This document shows positions 21,163 through 31,740 of a stretch of DNA of 64,000 nucleotides, piece by piece. How positions within the stretch are numbered: position 1 is the stretch's first letter; each line of letters starts with the position of its first letter. The position numbers and the translations under genes are program-made. Under the pieces are notes generated by a model. It made no database searches and was not told the origin of the DNA. It saw nothing but the letters and a program-made list of their open reading frames with translations. The DNA is from Linanthus parryae (lineage: Eukaryota; Streptophyta; Magnoliopsida; Ericales; Polemoniaceae), in assembly GCA_023055425.1 (NCBI GenBank), contig JALGPY010000004.1, positions 57,559,718 through 57,623,717 on the forward strand, given 5' to 3'.

Positions 21163-24100
21163 TTTTGCTCGTCCCGAGCAAATCTCCCAAGTCAATTTTA
21201 TTTCTCTCAAGCCAAAACTTTTCTCGCTTTCCCGCAATTCATCCAACTTTGCATATCAACCTAATTACTCATTGCATAACTTCCCTACGCCATTTGCATA
21301 CTTTCACCTCACATTGCATACAAACCCATTAACACTTGCATACTAATCCGAGTAGAACAATTCACCAACCATCCTTCTTACTAGTCGACACGACTCGATT
21401 ATACACAATGCACCTATATGCAAATGCAATATTCACAATGCAAGTATTGAAATAACAAATTTTCTTTTTCTTTTGTGAGATTGGGCAATCTCCATTAGCT
21501 TAAACCGGTTCACACGAAGCGATGAGAAATCTAGACTCAAGGAATGAGTTGAAATCAAATTCGACAACACGAATCCCCCCTAGCTAGTATAGAGAACCTA
21601 ACTTTACTAAGTACAAGAATGCAATACCTTTTCATGTGTGCCACAAAATAAGAGGCTACGCTAGGCTAAGCCACGTTCAAGGTCCGAGCTCCTAATCCGC
21701 TAACGGGTTTAGAATGATGAGGTTTTAGGGACAAATAGGATAATAATCAAACACAAGTCCTAAGGCGTCACATTCTCACAAATACCGTAGCTCACACACC
21801 CTCACAACAATGATAGAAACCAAGCCCGAAACTCACCATCTCCGGCCCTCGATCCCCTCACACCCCGGTACAATTACGATCTCCGCGGCTATTGTCATGA
21901 ATGATGTATAAGCCAAAATTTCCCGTTCGTGAACTAGTCGCTTCTCCACTCGTACTTCCACAAAACTTCTCATTCTTCCTTTATTCATCTCTCCTTTTTT
22001 TTTCTCTCTTTTTTTCTGATTTTTTTTTTAATTGATTTTTTTTTAATTGATTTTTTTTTTAATTGATTTCTCAAAATCCTGCACAATTCCTTCAATATCT
22101 GTCTCGAGTGGTCTTCCAAGTGTCAAGCTAACATATGATAATAAGGGGAGACACTAGCCAAATCAACATGTATAAATCACAAATAAATGTCTCTCCCGAT
22201 CTCGATGAACTCCTCGGTGTAACAAACGAAGCCGCTAACATAATAGAGCACGTGTGGGGATGGAGTCGTCGCAAGCGCAATCTCGATGTCCGAAGTCAAA
22301 TGTCGACACCCCCACACTCGAATGTAATCCTGTCCCCTCTCAAGTAGTCAATCAAATATCTGTCTCGTTCCTAATCCAACCAAACCTCCTACACCATGAT
22401 GAGTAAGATCCGGTACCTAGCACGATCCACCTATTAAATTCCCCCAACCCAAGTTTTGTGTGTATTAGATGGTACACACTCACGGCTCTCCTCACTTGTG
22501 TCCATGTTGTAATGCCATGGAACACCGCCACACCGAAGTGCGCAAGCCTACTCTCACTCACCCTCGCATTCCCCTCGAAGATCACACATGAAGTGCATGC
22601 GATATGTAAGACTCACACAAATATAGCATGAAGTACTCCCTCATCGAACCCCCTCAACTACAACACCCTCGTGACGCACTAAAGCGGTGATTCTAACCAA
22701 TCAGTGATGAAGGCCAAGAATCGTCACCCTAAGTCCAAAGGTTGTCAAAGAATCCATGGTTCAAATCAGGGTTTACTAGTGGTCCTACCAGGTAAGTTCT
22801 ATAAGCAGTGAGTGCTCTAATACACACCTCGCACAGCTGTTCTGTGTGCCACTACGAGGCGGGTTGGCGACTACCTAAGACGTACACAAGAACGTTCGGC
22901 TTGTTTAGCTCACACCTAGCTCAACTCTTGTAAGAAAATTAGGCACACACTTTAGATATGACAAAATTAAGTTCGTGTGTAAAATAGGCACGCATTCCCG
23001 TAAAGAAAGTTTCTCTATACTTACTAAGGGAAACTCACATTGTCATTCTCGATCGCAATTCACGCCCTATGCCTAAAAGTCTCACACTTCTCGATTTTAC
23101 CGAATTTTCAGCTTCTTTCGATTGCCCTTTCTCAAATTTTTAATTTTAATTTTTTTTTTGGTGTTTTCACATTTTTAGTTTTTTTTTTTTTTTTATATAT
23201 ACCTACACTATATGCACGGCCAACTCGACTACTGACTCAATAATGGTGGGATGACTCAATAATACCAAAACGTGCACGCAAAAAGATGAATAATAAAAAG
23301 AAAAATAAGGACATAACCAAAAATTTCTAACTACATGCTGACACGGGCGATGCAAAGACTCAACACTGACTAGTAAAAAGGACTCAACCACCCCCACACT
23401 AGAATGCATCGTTGTCCTCAACGATAACACGAGGACTCAACAATTCTAGCACGAGGGCACACTCCACTACTCGTCTCCTTCTTCCTCCTCTTCATCTTCT
23501 TCTGTTTCTTTCCACCCGCCATTAAGAATACAAATTCAAGTAAAACAAGAAATTCAACTTTTGTGCACGCGACAAGAAGTGTGTACAGAATGAAACACGT
23601 AGGCACGTAAGCAAATAATTCCTAGGACTCTACGCAATCGCCCCCAAGCACGCTACTAAGCGCAAAAAAAAAAATAATTGGGCCTTTACTCAATTTGTGC
23701 CTAGGACTCGAATATTGAAATAACTAGTTTAGAGTATACCTACGTGCCCGGAGCAAGTCTTACGGGCACAAAAAAAAATCAGAATTTGACAAAACGGGCT
23801 GATTTTGAGGTTGCCAAAATAATTTGTCGAAACTTGAATTGGTTGATGCTCCGTACTCCTTGTGTAGTCCCCGTTAGCATTGCCTTCTTGACCGTAGGCT
23901 AAATCAAGCTCCAATTTGTCCAATTCCTCAACTTTGCTTCGAAACCCTAGCTTCTTCCTCCTCTGATTTCTCTCTTGTCTCTCAATCTCCCTCAAAACTA
24001 CCTTGCAATCCTTGTTCTCCTCAGAATTGCGAGCAAAACCTTGGGTTGTTTGTTGAGTTTGGTGAAGAAACAAGGGAAGGGCGATTTGTGGTGATGTCGC

Positions 24101-25217
24101 GGCTATGGAGGAGAAGAGAAACTGGGTTTGTGCAGAATGAAGAAGAGGAACGGGGCCAGCTGATGTCTTCAAAAAAATTGTGAGCCAAAAGTCCATAATG
24201 CCCCCAAGAAGTAACCCATAGCTGTTCTTCGTGTGTGGCCAGAATTGTCATTCTGCCCGATGTCTTCGTAGGAAGACAAATGTCTTCGTGCGAAGAGTCT
24301 TCGTACGAAGACAATTTGTCTTCCTACGAAGGTCTTCCTATATAGATACTGCATTGTGTTATAGGAAGACAACTTCATAGCTCAAAAATTTTTCTAAGTA
24401 TAAAGTCTTCGTACGAAGACAATTTGTCTTCCTACGAAGACAATGCTGGAGCTTGCCAAAAACATCCTTTTCGTCAAATTTTTGCGTATCCGGTCGTGCC
24501 TTTGCTTTCCGAAGGATCTCCTCGACCTCGAGACTCCCTTTTCACCTTAAAACACTCCCAAAATCCGGGGAATATTTCATTTGTCAAATTCACGCGTTCC
24601 AAGGCACGTTTTGCATTTCCGGATGCTTTTGGCCTCGTTTTACTCTCTAAAGCATCCTTTTTGGCGTAACTTCTTCATCCGGACTCCGATTTGCGCGATC
24701 CACCTATCTACAGAAAGCTCTCGACCACCCCCATACGTTGGCACTGTTCAATCCTTATTTCAGTCTGTCCTTCAGAATTTCACCTCGTAATCCGTGCCGA
24801 CGTGCTAGCTTTCTCCGTTCGCTAATCAAATTCTTGCGCATATCAAGATGGGGAGTCCGGGAACATGATCTTCCCCAGGTGCGTGTGTTGAATAGGTGCA
24901 AGAAATGGCTTCTATCTTCAATTCCTTCACTTCGGATCCCGATACGCATATTGGGCTGCAAATCTTGACTTTTTAATCTGTTTCGCACGCGCGCATCAAG
25001 AAGGGGGATCCGAAATGGGCCTTTCACCTCGTAATCTTGCACATACTCATTGGAAATATTAAATCCACTCTCTCGCACCTCTCAATAACATCAAACCGAA
25101 TAAAAATTACAAAACAGTATTAAAATCTATCCTAAAGCAATAAATAGGTTGGGTTGCCTCCCAACAAGCGCTTTGTAATTTAAGGTCGACGGCCCGACCC
25201 AGTTACCTCAAAATATG
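21163..25217 (-). other. Non-coding interior in place of pol
   Basis: About 4 kb downstream of the gag-protease frame has no reverse transcriptase, RNase H or integrase motif in any frame. It includes T-rich tandem tracts (AATTGATTTTTTTTT three times near 22010-22070), a second palindrome cluster at 24261-24442 and short frames (for example 23729-24196) with no recognised family. It may carry packaging or structural signals, but nothing proves it. Confidence 0.7.
24261..24442. repeat. Palindrome cluster in the element interior
   Basis: This block is related to the LTR cluster: TGTCTTCGTAGGAAGACA, GTCTTCGTACGAAGAC twice and TTGTCTTCCTACGAAG arms, with an ATAGATACTGCA landmark shared with the LTR copy. 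It is a diverged copy rather than an exact duplicate. Confidence 0.8.
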
Positions 25218-27794
25218 TTAAGGAGGTCTAGCACGACGTGCCTCCTCCTTCAATTTCTTGCTCTTTATTTTCTGCACCACATCATGTGCACTCACCACAT
25301 TTGGCTTCTTCTCTGATTCGGGTGGATCGGGATGCAAAACGGTAGGCAACTTAAGAGACGGATCCACACGATCTTCTCTAAACTTGATCATGGCCAATTT
25401 ATTCTTCCCCTTGCTCGGAACAAATGCCTTGAACACGATTGATGAGTCTAGAGCCTTGATAGTCAACTCCTCTGCCTCTAGATCCACATTTGCGCGCATT
25501 GTTTTCAACAACGGTCTTCCAAAGATGAGTGGAACATCGCGATCCTCCTTGATATCCACTATCACAAAGTCAGCTGGAAATACAAATGCACCCACTTTGA
25601 CGAGCAAGTTCTCAATCACCCCATTTGCCGTAACTATAGAATTGTCTGCCAATTGCAGACCCATCTTCACAGGGGTCGGTGCACCAATGCCCAATCTCTG
25701 AAACAGAGACAATGGCATGAGATTAATACTCGCGCCCAAATCACAGAGACCATGTGTATGATATCCACCCCCAAGAGTGCAGCCTAAAATGACACTGCAT
25801 GGATCTCTCATCTTGGGAATGTCTCTTTGTATGACAATGCTACACGTCTCTGTTAGCTTTACCGTGGCATAGGGTTCTATGCTCTTCTTCCCCCATAGAA
25901 TTTCCTTCAAGAACTTCTTGTACCTGGGCATCTGAGCAAGTGCTTCTACAAGAGGAATGTTGATATGCAATTGTTTGAATATATCCACAAATCTCCCAAA
26001 GTGTTCCTCATCATTCCTCTTTATCGCCGCCGGATATTGAATTCGTGGTTCATAAGTAACCGGATCGGGAGTGCTCTTGGACTCTTCTTTCTTCTCAACC
26101 GTGTCCTTTGATTGGGGACTCACGGCCTTGGGCAACTCTTCACCCAATTCCTTCTCTGTAGCTTTTGTAGCTTCAGCTCTCGCATGGCTAGGATATGGAG
26201 GATCTTGAGTAGTCACACCACTGCGAGTAGTAATAGCCTTGAGCTGCTCAGTAGGAGGAATGGTATTGGAAGGAAGCATACCTGGCGGAAATTTAGCATT
26301 CTGATTGGCAATCTGCCCAATCTGAGTCTCGTGGCTCTTTATTGTTGCTTGCATTGAGACAATCGTGCTCTCCATCCTGTCTTGATTAGCTAGTAACTTT
26401 ATCAATAAAGCATTTGTCTCTTGTTCTTCTGGTTGCTGAGCCTGTTGCTGTTGAAATTTCCCTTGAGCTTGATACTGAGAGTTCGGCTGCTGTCCGGGCG
26501 CATATAACCCATGGTTAGGGTTGGCATAGCTAAAGTTGGGGTGATTGCGGTTGTTGGGATGATAAGTGTTAGTCCACTGCTGCTGTCGTGGTGGACCCAT
26601 GTAATTCACATCTTCAATGAAACCATATCCCTGATTCTCATCCGCGAGTAACTCACCCATGGGCTTCTGTGATGGAGGGTGCATGCCGTGAAATGCTGAG
26701 GTCATGGATTCCAGCTTTTGTTCCATAGATTCAATCTTGTTGACTAAGGCTGCATCCCCCGATTTGGAGTACCTACGAGTTTCAGTTCGTGTAGACTCTC
26801 TCTTTGACACGTTGTTCAGCAGATCTTGAGCTCGCTGTGCTCCAAGCCCCATAAAATTACCTCCAGCTAGCATATCTAACTGGTCAGCTGTCTCCTTGTC
26901 TAATGCAGTGTAGAAATAATGGAAGAGCTTGTGCCATGGCTCTCCATGATTCGGACATCTACGGAGAATTTGGCTGAACTTCCTCCATGCATCTCCCAAA
27001 GAGCTGTCTTCATCCTGAGTGAACTTTGCAATCTCTGCCATCTGCTGCGCGACTCTGGATGGTGGCAAATACTTCCTTAGAAACTCATGACAACAATCGG
27101 CCCATGTCACTATGCTACCAGCTGGCAGCTCCATAAGCCACTTCTTGGCTTTTCCAGATAAGGAGAATGGAAATAGTAAAAGCTTAACTGTTTCATCTGG
27201 AACTCGCTGATCGTGCAGGGTTGATGTGATTTGCTCAAATACCAGCAGATGGTGATTGGGATCATCTCCTGGAGCTCCGTTGAATGCGCACTCATCACGA
27301 ACCATATTGATCATATGTTGGCGCAACTCGAAGTGTTGGGCATTGATCTGTGGCCTGACAATGGTAGGCTGATAACACGCAGGAGTAGTCCTGAAATAAT
27401 CCACCATAGGGCGTTCTTCAATCTCGGCATTGTTCTGCCTGTTGTTTCCCCCATTATTCCCATTATTGTTTCCACCGATGTTCGCCACTTGTGCCCCCAC
27501 ACCATGACGTGGTTGTGGATTTGGGGGGGCCATGCGATCCATCCTTGCCTGCATCTCAGCCATTTGAGCTCTCACCTCCTCAGCTTCTGCGGCTCTTTGT
27601 GCAGCCTCCTCTACAGCTGCAGCTCTAGCTGCTTCCGCATCCTGCATCCCTTTGCGGATCCTCTCAAACTCAGCTCTCGTTTCTTCATCCATACCTACTG
27701 AGCTTGAATTCCTCTTGTCTCTACGCTGTGCTTTTAATAAGGATTCCGGGTCTTCAAACGTTGGGTACAAAGGCTCGTCTCGAGAACGGGTCAT
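25218..27794 (-). CDS. Athila-type Gag-protease polyprotein
   Basis: This is an uninterrupted 858-codon frame whose ATG lies about 115 bp downstream of the primer-binding site. An Ala/Glu-rich predicted coiled coil (residues about 40-90) is followed by the gag core with KAKKWLMELPAGSIVTW, CCHEFLRKYLPPSR and EPWHKLFHYFY. A Gln/Asn-rich stretch then has NRNHPNFSYANPNHGLY, typical of Athila Gag, which lacks a CCHC knuckle. The C-terminal third holds a retropepsin-like domain with CDLGASINLMPLSLFQRLG (DLGA where DSGA or DTGA is usual) and DVPLIFGRPLLKT. It ends KEEARRARPP, with no RT following. It probably makes virus-like particles in the cytoplasm. Confidence 0.87.
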   Translation of the reverse strand: MTRSRDEPLYPTFEDPESLLKAQRRDKRNSSSVGMDEETRAEFERIRKGMQDAEAARAAAVEEAAQRAAEAEEVRAQMAEMQARMDRMAPPNPQPRHGVGAQVANIGGNNNGNNGGNNRQNNAEIEERPMVDYFRTTPACYQPTIVRPQINAQHFELRQHMINMVRDECAFNGAPGDDPNHHLLVFEQITSTLHDQRVPDETVKLLLFPFSLSGKAKKWLMELPAGSIVTWADCCHEFLRKYLPPSRVAQQMAEIAKFTQDEDSSLGDAWRKFSQILRRCPNHGEPWHKLFHYFYTALDKETADQLDMLAGGNFMGLGAQRAQDLLNNVSKRESTRTETRRYSKSGDAALVNKIESMEQKLESMTSAFHGMHPPSQKPMGELLADENQGYGFIEDVNYMGPPRQQQWTNTYHPNNRNHPNFSYANPNHGLYAPGQQPNSQYQAQGKFQQQQAQQPEEQETNALLIKLLANQDRMESTIVSMQATIKSHETQIGQIANQNAKFPPGMLPSNTIPPTEQLKAITTRSGVTTQDPPYPSHARAEATKATEKELGEELPKAVSPQSKDTVEKKEESKSTPDPVTYEPRIQYPAAIKRNDEEHFGRFVDIFKQLHINIPLVEALAQMPRYKKFLKEILWGKKSIEPYATVKLTETCSIVIQRDIPKMRDPCSVILGCTLGGGYHTHGLCDLGASINLMPLSLFQRLGIGAPTPVKMGLQLADNSIVTANGVIENLLVKVGAFVFPADFVIVDIKEDRDVPLIFGRPLLKTMRANVDLEAEELTIKALDSSIVFKAFVPSKGKNKLAMIKFREDRVDPSLKLPTVLHPDPPESEKKPNVVSAHDVVQKIKSKKLKEEARRARPP

Positions 27795-27908
27795 GCACCG
27801 TGTAAATCAACCTGAAATCACGAAACACGCAAAACGTAGGTGAGTAACGGATATAAACAATAAATTAAAATCCCTAAGGCTAGGAATTATAACTAATTTA
27901 GCCGAAGT

Positions 27909-27925
27909 CCCCGGCAACGGCGCCA
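27909..27925 (-). promoter_or_regulatory. Athila-like primer-binding site (tRNA-Asp)
   Basis: The plus strand reads CCCCGGCAACGGCGCCA, identical to the 3' end of plant tRNA-Asp including CCA. Six bases (AAAACT) separate it from the 5' LTR. This site is common in Athila and Tat elements. Confidence 0.9.
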
Positions 27926-27931
27926 AAAACT

Positions 27932-29493
27932 TGACACGTTCCAACTGCAAGTGCACAGCCGTCGTGTGTAGTAATAAACCGGAAATCCGGGTTGTCGAAC
28001 CCAAGGGACTTTGTTTAAACTAATTATTATTCTAAACCTTATGTGGGCAAGTCGCAAGTTGTGTTTTTATCTAATTCTAAGAAAATAAATGCAATATTCT
28101 CAATTAACCAAGTGAAATAATTCACGATTAATAAAGAATGAATATTTGGAGGTTTTTATCAATAAGGGAAAAGCACCGGAAATTCTCTAGGTTCACTAGG
28201 TTGATCTAAATTTATGATTTGATTTGTAAAACAACCATGTGTTATTCACTATTAATCAAGCAACGTTGAACTTAACGAGTTACCAATCAAGTCCACTATA
28301 CTTAGGTTAAACTAGACCGAGTTACCAAGCCTAATTTAGCTTTAAGCACGCATTAATAACATAATTCTACTTTAACGATCCTAGTTAACGATGCCGAGTT
28401 ACCAAACATTGATACGACTAGGTGGATTATTCAATTTACCGACTAATTATCACGGAGTTACCGCGTGAAACTAATTGATTCTACCTCTACGTTAGCTACT
28501 CGCAAAGATAATAAGATTAAGAACGCAAATAATCCATAATAGTGAATGAACACGAGAGATTAAGCTAAAGCATGCATTACAATCATCAAAACATCAAATT
28601 TAGATCAAACCCTAGCTACACCAAACGAGAATTCCCAGCAAAAGGTGTTTAGCTACTCATATTCATAATCAAAACGACGATTATAATGAGTTTAAACATA
28701 GAAATCAAGAAAAACGAGAGTTTAGAATTCAAACGAATGATCCAAAAGCTCCTAAGCTCTCTCCAAGGCTTCTTGATCTCCAAAGATGTCTCTAATCTCC
28801 AAAACTACTGAAAAAGTCGACCTAGAATGCTTAAATACGTTTCCATAATCCTATTACAAAGTTTGGATAAACTACGAAAAAGCCCCGGAAAAATTCTGCA
28901 CTTTCAGCGATGTCTTCGTAGGAAGACATTTGTCTTCGTAGGAAGAGTCTTCGTACGAAGACAAATTGTCTTCCTACGAAGGTCTTCTCACTTAGATACT
29001 GCAAGCTTGTTTGGGAAGACTTTTTGCAGAGCCAAAATTTGGCTAAGTATATTGTCTTCGTACTAAGACAATTGTCTTAGTACGAAGACCCTCTGTTCCA
29101 ACCTTCTTTTCTTTGACTTTCTCCTCCTTACTTTGACTTTCTCCTTCCTTCCTTCTTCCATTGACCTTCCATTGTTTCCATTGACTTTCTCCTTCCTTCC
29201 TTCTTCCATTTAACTTTCCTTTGAGTTCCTTGCTTCCGAAGTTCGCTTCCATCTCCCGCATGATCCTCCAAGCCCTGTTTTCCTGCGAATCACAACATGA
29301 AAACACAACCCGCGATCATATCACAATAAAAGCTCAAATAACTAAAGAAACGCCCGGATTTAACAAGTAACGCATATGAACTCACATTATCACATTTAAG
29401 CTCAATTTACTCAAAAGACGACGAATTCTCCATGATAAGCACGCAAAACGTAGAAATAAAAGGCATAAAATAACTCCGAAAACGGAGTTATCA
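27932..29493 (-). repeat. Athila-like 5' LTR
   Basis: This 1562-bp LTR is the partner of 19583-21145. The palindrome cluster is repeated at 28911-29089, with the perfect 36-bp palindrome at 29054-29089. Outside it the host resumes directly with GTAATCACAAAG. Confidence 0.92.
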
Positions 29494-29597
29494 GTAATCA
29501 CAAAGAGTGACCCCATACGGTATCTTTTGAGTCATTCTTCCTCCTGTGGAAGGCTAGCAAAATGGTATATGACCATTTGGCATTATGATATCACGTG
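29494..29597. repeat. 104-bp target duplication, right copy
   Basis: It is identical to 19467-19570. Tat sequence continues after it with CGCTCGTCC, as in the uninterrupted unit 2 site at 49046. Confidence 0.92.
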
Positions 29598-29742
29598 CGC
29601 TCGTCCAAAAGCGATTAAGTCTCAGGCAGTGGCAGATTTATTGGCACAGTTCCCAGACAACAATCATGAGCCAATGGTAGATGAGGATCTAGAAGGACCT
29701 GAGATTTATGCAATTGAATCACTATATTGGAAGCTACATTTC
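29598..29742 (+). pseudogene. Tat linker after first RNase H, unit 1
   Basis: The frame reads RPKAIKSQAVADLLAQFP, then MVDEDLEGPEIYAIES and WKLHF. This is the connection between the two RNase H domains of a Tat-type polyprotein. It is cut at 29743 by the CACTA element. Confidence 0.75.
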
Positions 29743-31189
29743 CACTACAACAAATCCTGCCTCCGTTGACTTGAAAAATTGTCTCTAGAAAAGCCAAATA
29801 TGTTGGTAAAAATTCTATCGACAAATTATTTTTTGACGCAAAATTGTCACTACAACTCGGTCGTTACTATTAAAGCCGACAAACCCCAAGTATGTCGGCA
29901 GAAGAAAAAAAGGCGACATCAATTTTTGTCGACAGTTTAAATCTAACAACAAATCTATTATGTCGCTAGTACAACTACCGACAAGCAAATTTAGTAGTTT
30001 ATGTAGATAAGTGACAAAATTATTTGTCACCAGTTGATATGTTTCTCACTATTGCATCTTCATGGCGACTCACATGTTTGTCGCCAGTATCACGACCAAA
30101 TAAAAAAAATACATGCACCAAAATTCCAAACATGAATCATAAACATTCACAATTGTTCTTAAAGACATAATCAACAAGCCATAACTTGGCGTTTCACATA
30201 AAAAACGAAAAGGACCACATAATTAGTGTTTTGCATCAACAACTAAGAGTACATCACCAATGCCACTAGTCGTATTCCACCATATGGTGGAGTCGTAGAC
30301 GCATGTTCTAGTTAACAACAATCACTAATAATAGTCATATTTTACCATATCTTTGTTCTGTTCTACTATCTAGCTAGGATATGTTGTAGTAAACAAAACT
30401 CGTGTTCGTACTGAAGACGTAGCAAGCGTGCGTGGAAGTTTTCACTGCCATGGTTCCTTGGTGAACTGAACTCTTTCATACCACCAACTAGCCCAAAATG
30501 CAACTCCAATCATGAAATTCTGCAAACAAAAATCACTTTCTTAATTTCAGATAAGAAAAAGTATCAAATGTAAAAATAGTCAACGTACGATAGAATATTT
30601 ACAGTAAATGTACTTATAAGGATGGCAATTCTAGGTGTTGACTCTAACACTCTTGAACCAACTTAAAAGATGTCCTAACTGAAAAATACCTGGAGCATTA
30701 AGTTTCCATCAGGTCATCGCTCATGGTGTTTTAGATCTTCTAGCTCATGCTGTGACAGATCACCAATCAACGCAGGTGAGCCATAAAATATTTCAAGAAA
30801 TATAACAATCCTGAAGCTAATCTAACTCAGGATTGCTTGCGCGACACCTTTAAACTTGATCATTATATTGAAATGAAACTTATTTACGAATATCAGAAAC
30901 AACTTTTTTTTAAGAAGAAGCATTTCATTGATAATAGAATCAAAGTCTATCACAGCCCAGCACAGAAATTGATAACCAAGTAAGAAACATATGTGAATTT
31001 CTCCCATTCCTCAACGGATGGCATATCGTAACTCTCTTCAAAATTTTCAGTTGAGAAATCTCCCATAGAATTCAACTCCAAGGCTTCATTGTGTTTCTAG
31101 GCAGGCAAATACCATACAGGCACAACTTTCCATGATATTAGCTCATCAAATTTTATGATTATACGAGATGTCTCATCGTATGCATCTTC
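29743..31189. mobile_element. CACTA element, left part, truncated by duplication breakpoint
   Basis: It begins with the terminal repeat CACTACAACAAAT and subterminal CGACA/TGTCG motifs, matching 49191-50638 closely. It ends abruptly at 31189 inside a captured exon-like segment, where the second duplication unit begins. The right terminus is missing, so it cannot move. Confidence 0.85.
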
Positions 31190-31194
31190 ATTGT
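31187..31194. other. Tandem-duplication junction
   Basis: Sequence up to 31189 (GCATCTTC) follows the CACTA element as at 50638. From 31192 (TGTGTTTGCGGG) it follows position 1266. Two bases, AT, lie between. No long homology exists at the two parent breakpoints, which favours end joining or template switching over homologous exchange. Confidence 0.8.
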
Positions 31195-31740
31195 GTTTGC
31201 GGGTCACATGCGGGGGTTTCTCCGGCTTTGATCTTCAAGGTTCTCTGATGGTTCTTGCCTCTTGTTCTCCGTCGGTGTTTGAGGCCCATGGTTTCACTCC
31301 GCCGCTTCAAGGTCTATTCAAGCGACACTCTTCACCGTCGTCGACAGTTCCACCGCATGCCGAACTCGAAATTCCTAGTAGGTTTCCTCCGTTGTCGGTG
31401 TTGTCCTAGGCTAATCCTCGGCAGCTTCATGCATATTCGCCGACTCTTATGGCGGCTGCATACCCCAAGTTACCGACGGCTCCAGCGTCTCAGCGCGTCA
31501 AGATGAGGCTCTTTTTTCCTTATTGCTCTGAACAAGTCTAGTGACTTCTTTGGTTACAAGTTTTGTTGACGTCTTTGCTGTAGTTGTTCCTCCTCATGTA
31601 TTTTACATGTTTTTTCCTTATTAACCTTAGATCTCCTTTGATAATTTTGGATATTTTATTAGCATGATCCTCTAGAAAAGTCTGGTACTTAATAATAGTT
31701 GAGTTTTTTCAAAAAAAAAGAAAAATAAAAAGAAAAGAAA
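31192..31740 (+). other. Poly(A)-ended fragment, unit 2 copy
   Basis: Sister of 1266-1808, ending in an A-rich run near 31710-31740. No recognised coding function. Confidence 0.3.

Larger units (their letters stand above)
19583..29493 (-). mobile_element. Athila-like LTR retrotransposon with gag-protease only (non-autonomous)
   Basis: The element is 9911 bp on the minus strand with LTRs of 1563 and 1562 bp that differ at about five bases and one indel. It has a tRNA-Asp primer-binding site, a polypurine tract and a single 858-codon gag-protease frame. Reverse transcriptase, RNase H and integrase are absent; the 4 kb downstream of the gene (21163-25217) is non-coding. This matches what is called a TR-GAG type element, but with a protease-like domain. 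It needed the enzymes of another element. It lies inside the unit 1 Tat element and is absent from unit 2. The flanking duplication is 104 bp. Confidence 0.88.
15974..29742 (+). mobile_element. Tat-type Ty3/gypsy element, unit 1, split by the Athila-like element
   Basis: The 5' LTR, primer-binding site, gag remnant, protease, reverse transcriptase and first RNase H are recognisable up to 19570. A 9.9-kb Athila-like element then intervenes, and the Tat sequence resumes at 29494 after a 104-bp direct duplication. It ends at 29742, where the CACTA element begins. The integrase half is absent because the duplication breakpoint falls inside the CACTA element. The intact order can be followed in unit 2 (45633-57250). 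Confidence 0.85.
1266..31189. repeat. Tandem segmental duplication, unit 1
   Basis: This is the first copy of a large direct duplication whose second copy is 31192-50638. The order of components is the same, and spot comparison (for example 12541-13440 against 42202-43100) shows only about five substitutions plus small indels. The unit is longer than its sister because three elements are present only here: copia at 3138-7815, a 952-bp inverted-repeat element at 11175-12126 and the Athila-like element at 19583-29493. A 184-bp stretch (17870-18053) missing from unit 2 also adds length. Confidence 0.9.

Noticed and set aside
22008..22075. T-rich tracts as terminators or a poly(A) retrogene tail
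   Set aside because: They lie in the non-coding interior of the Athila-like element with no associated transcript signals; simple sequence slippage explains them.
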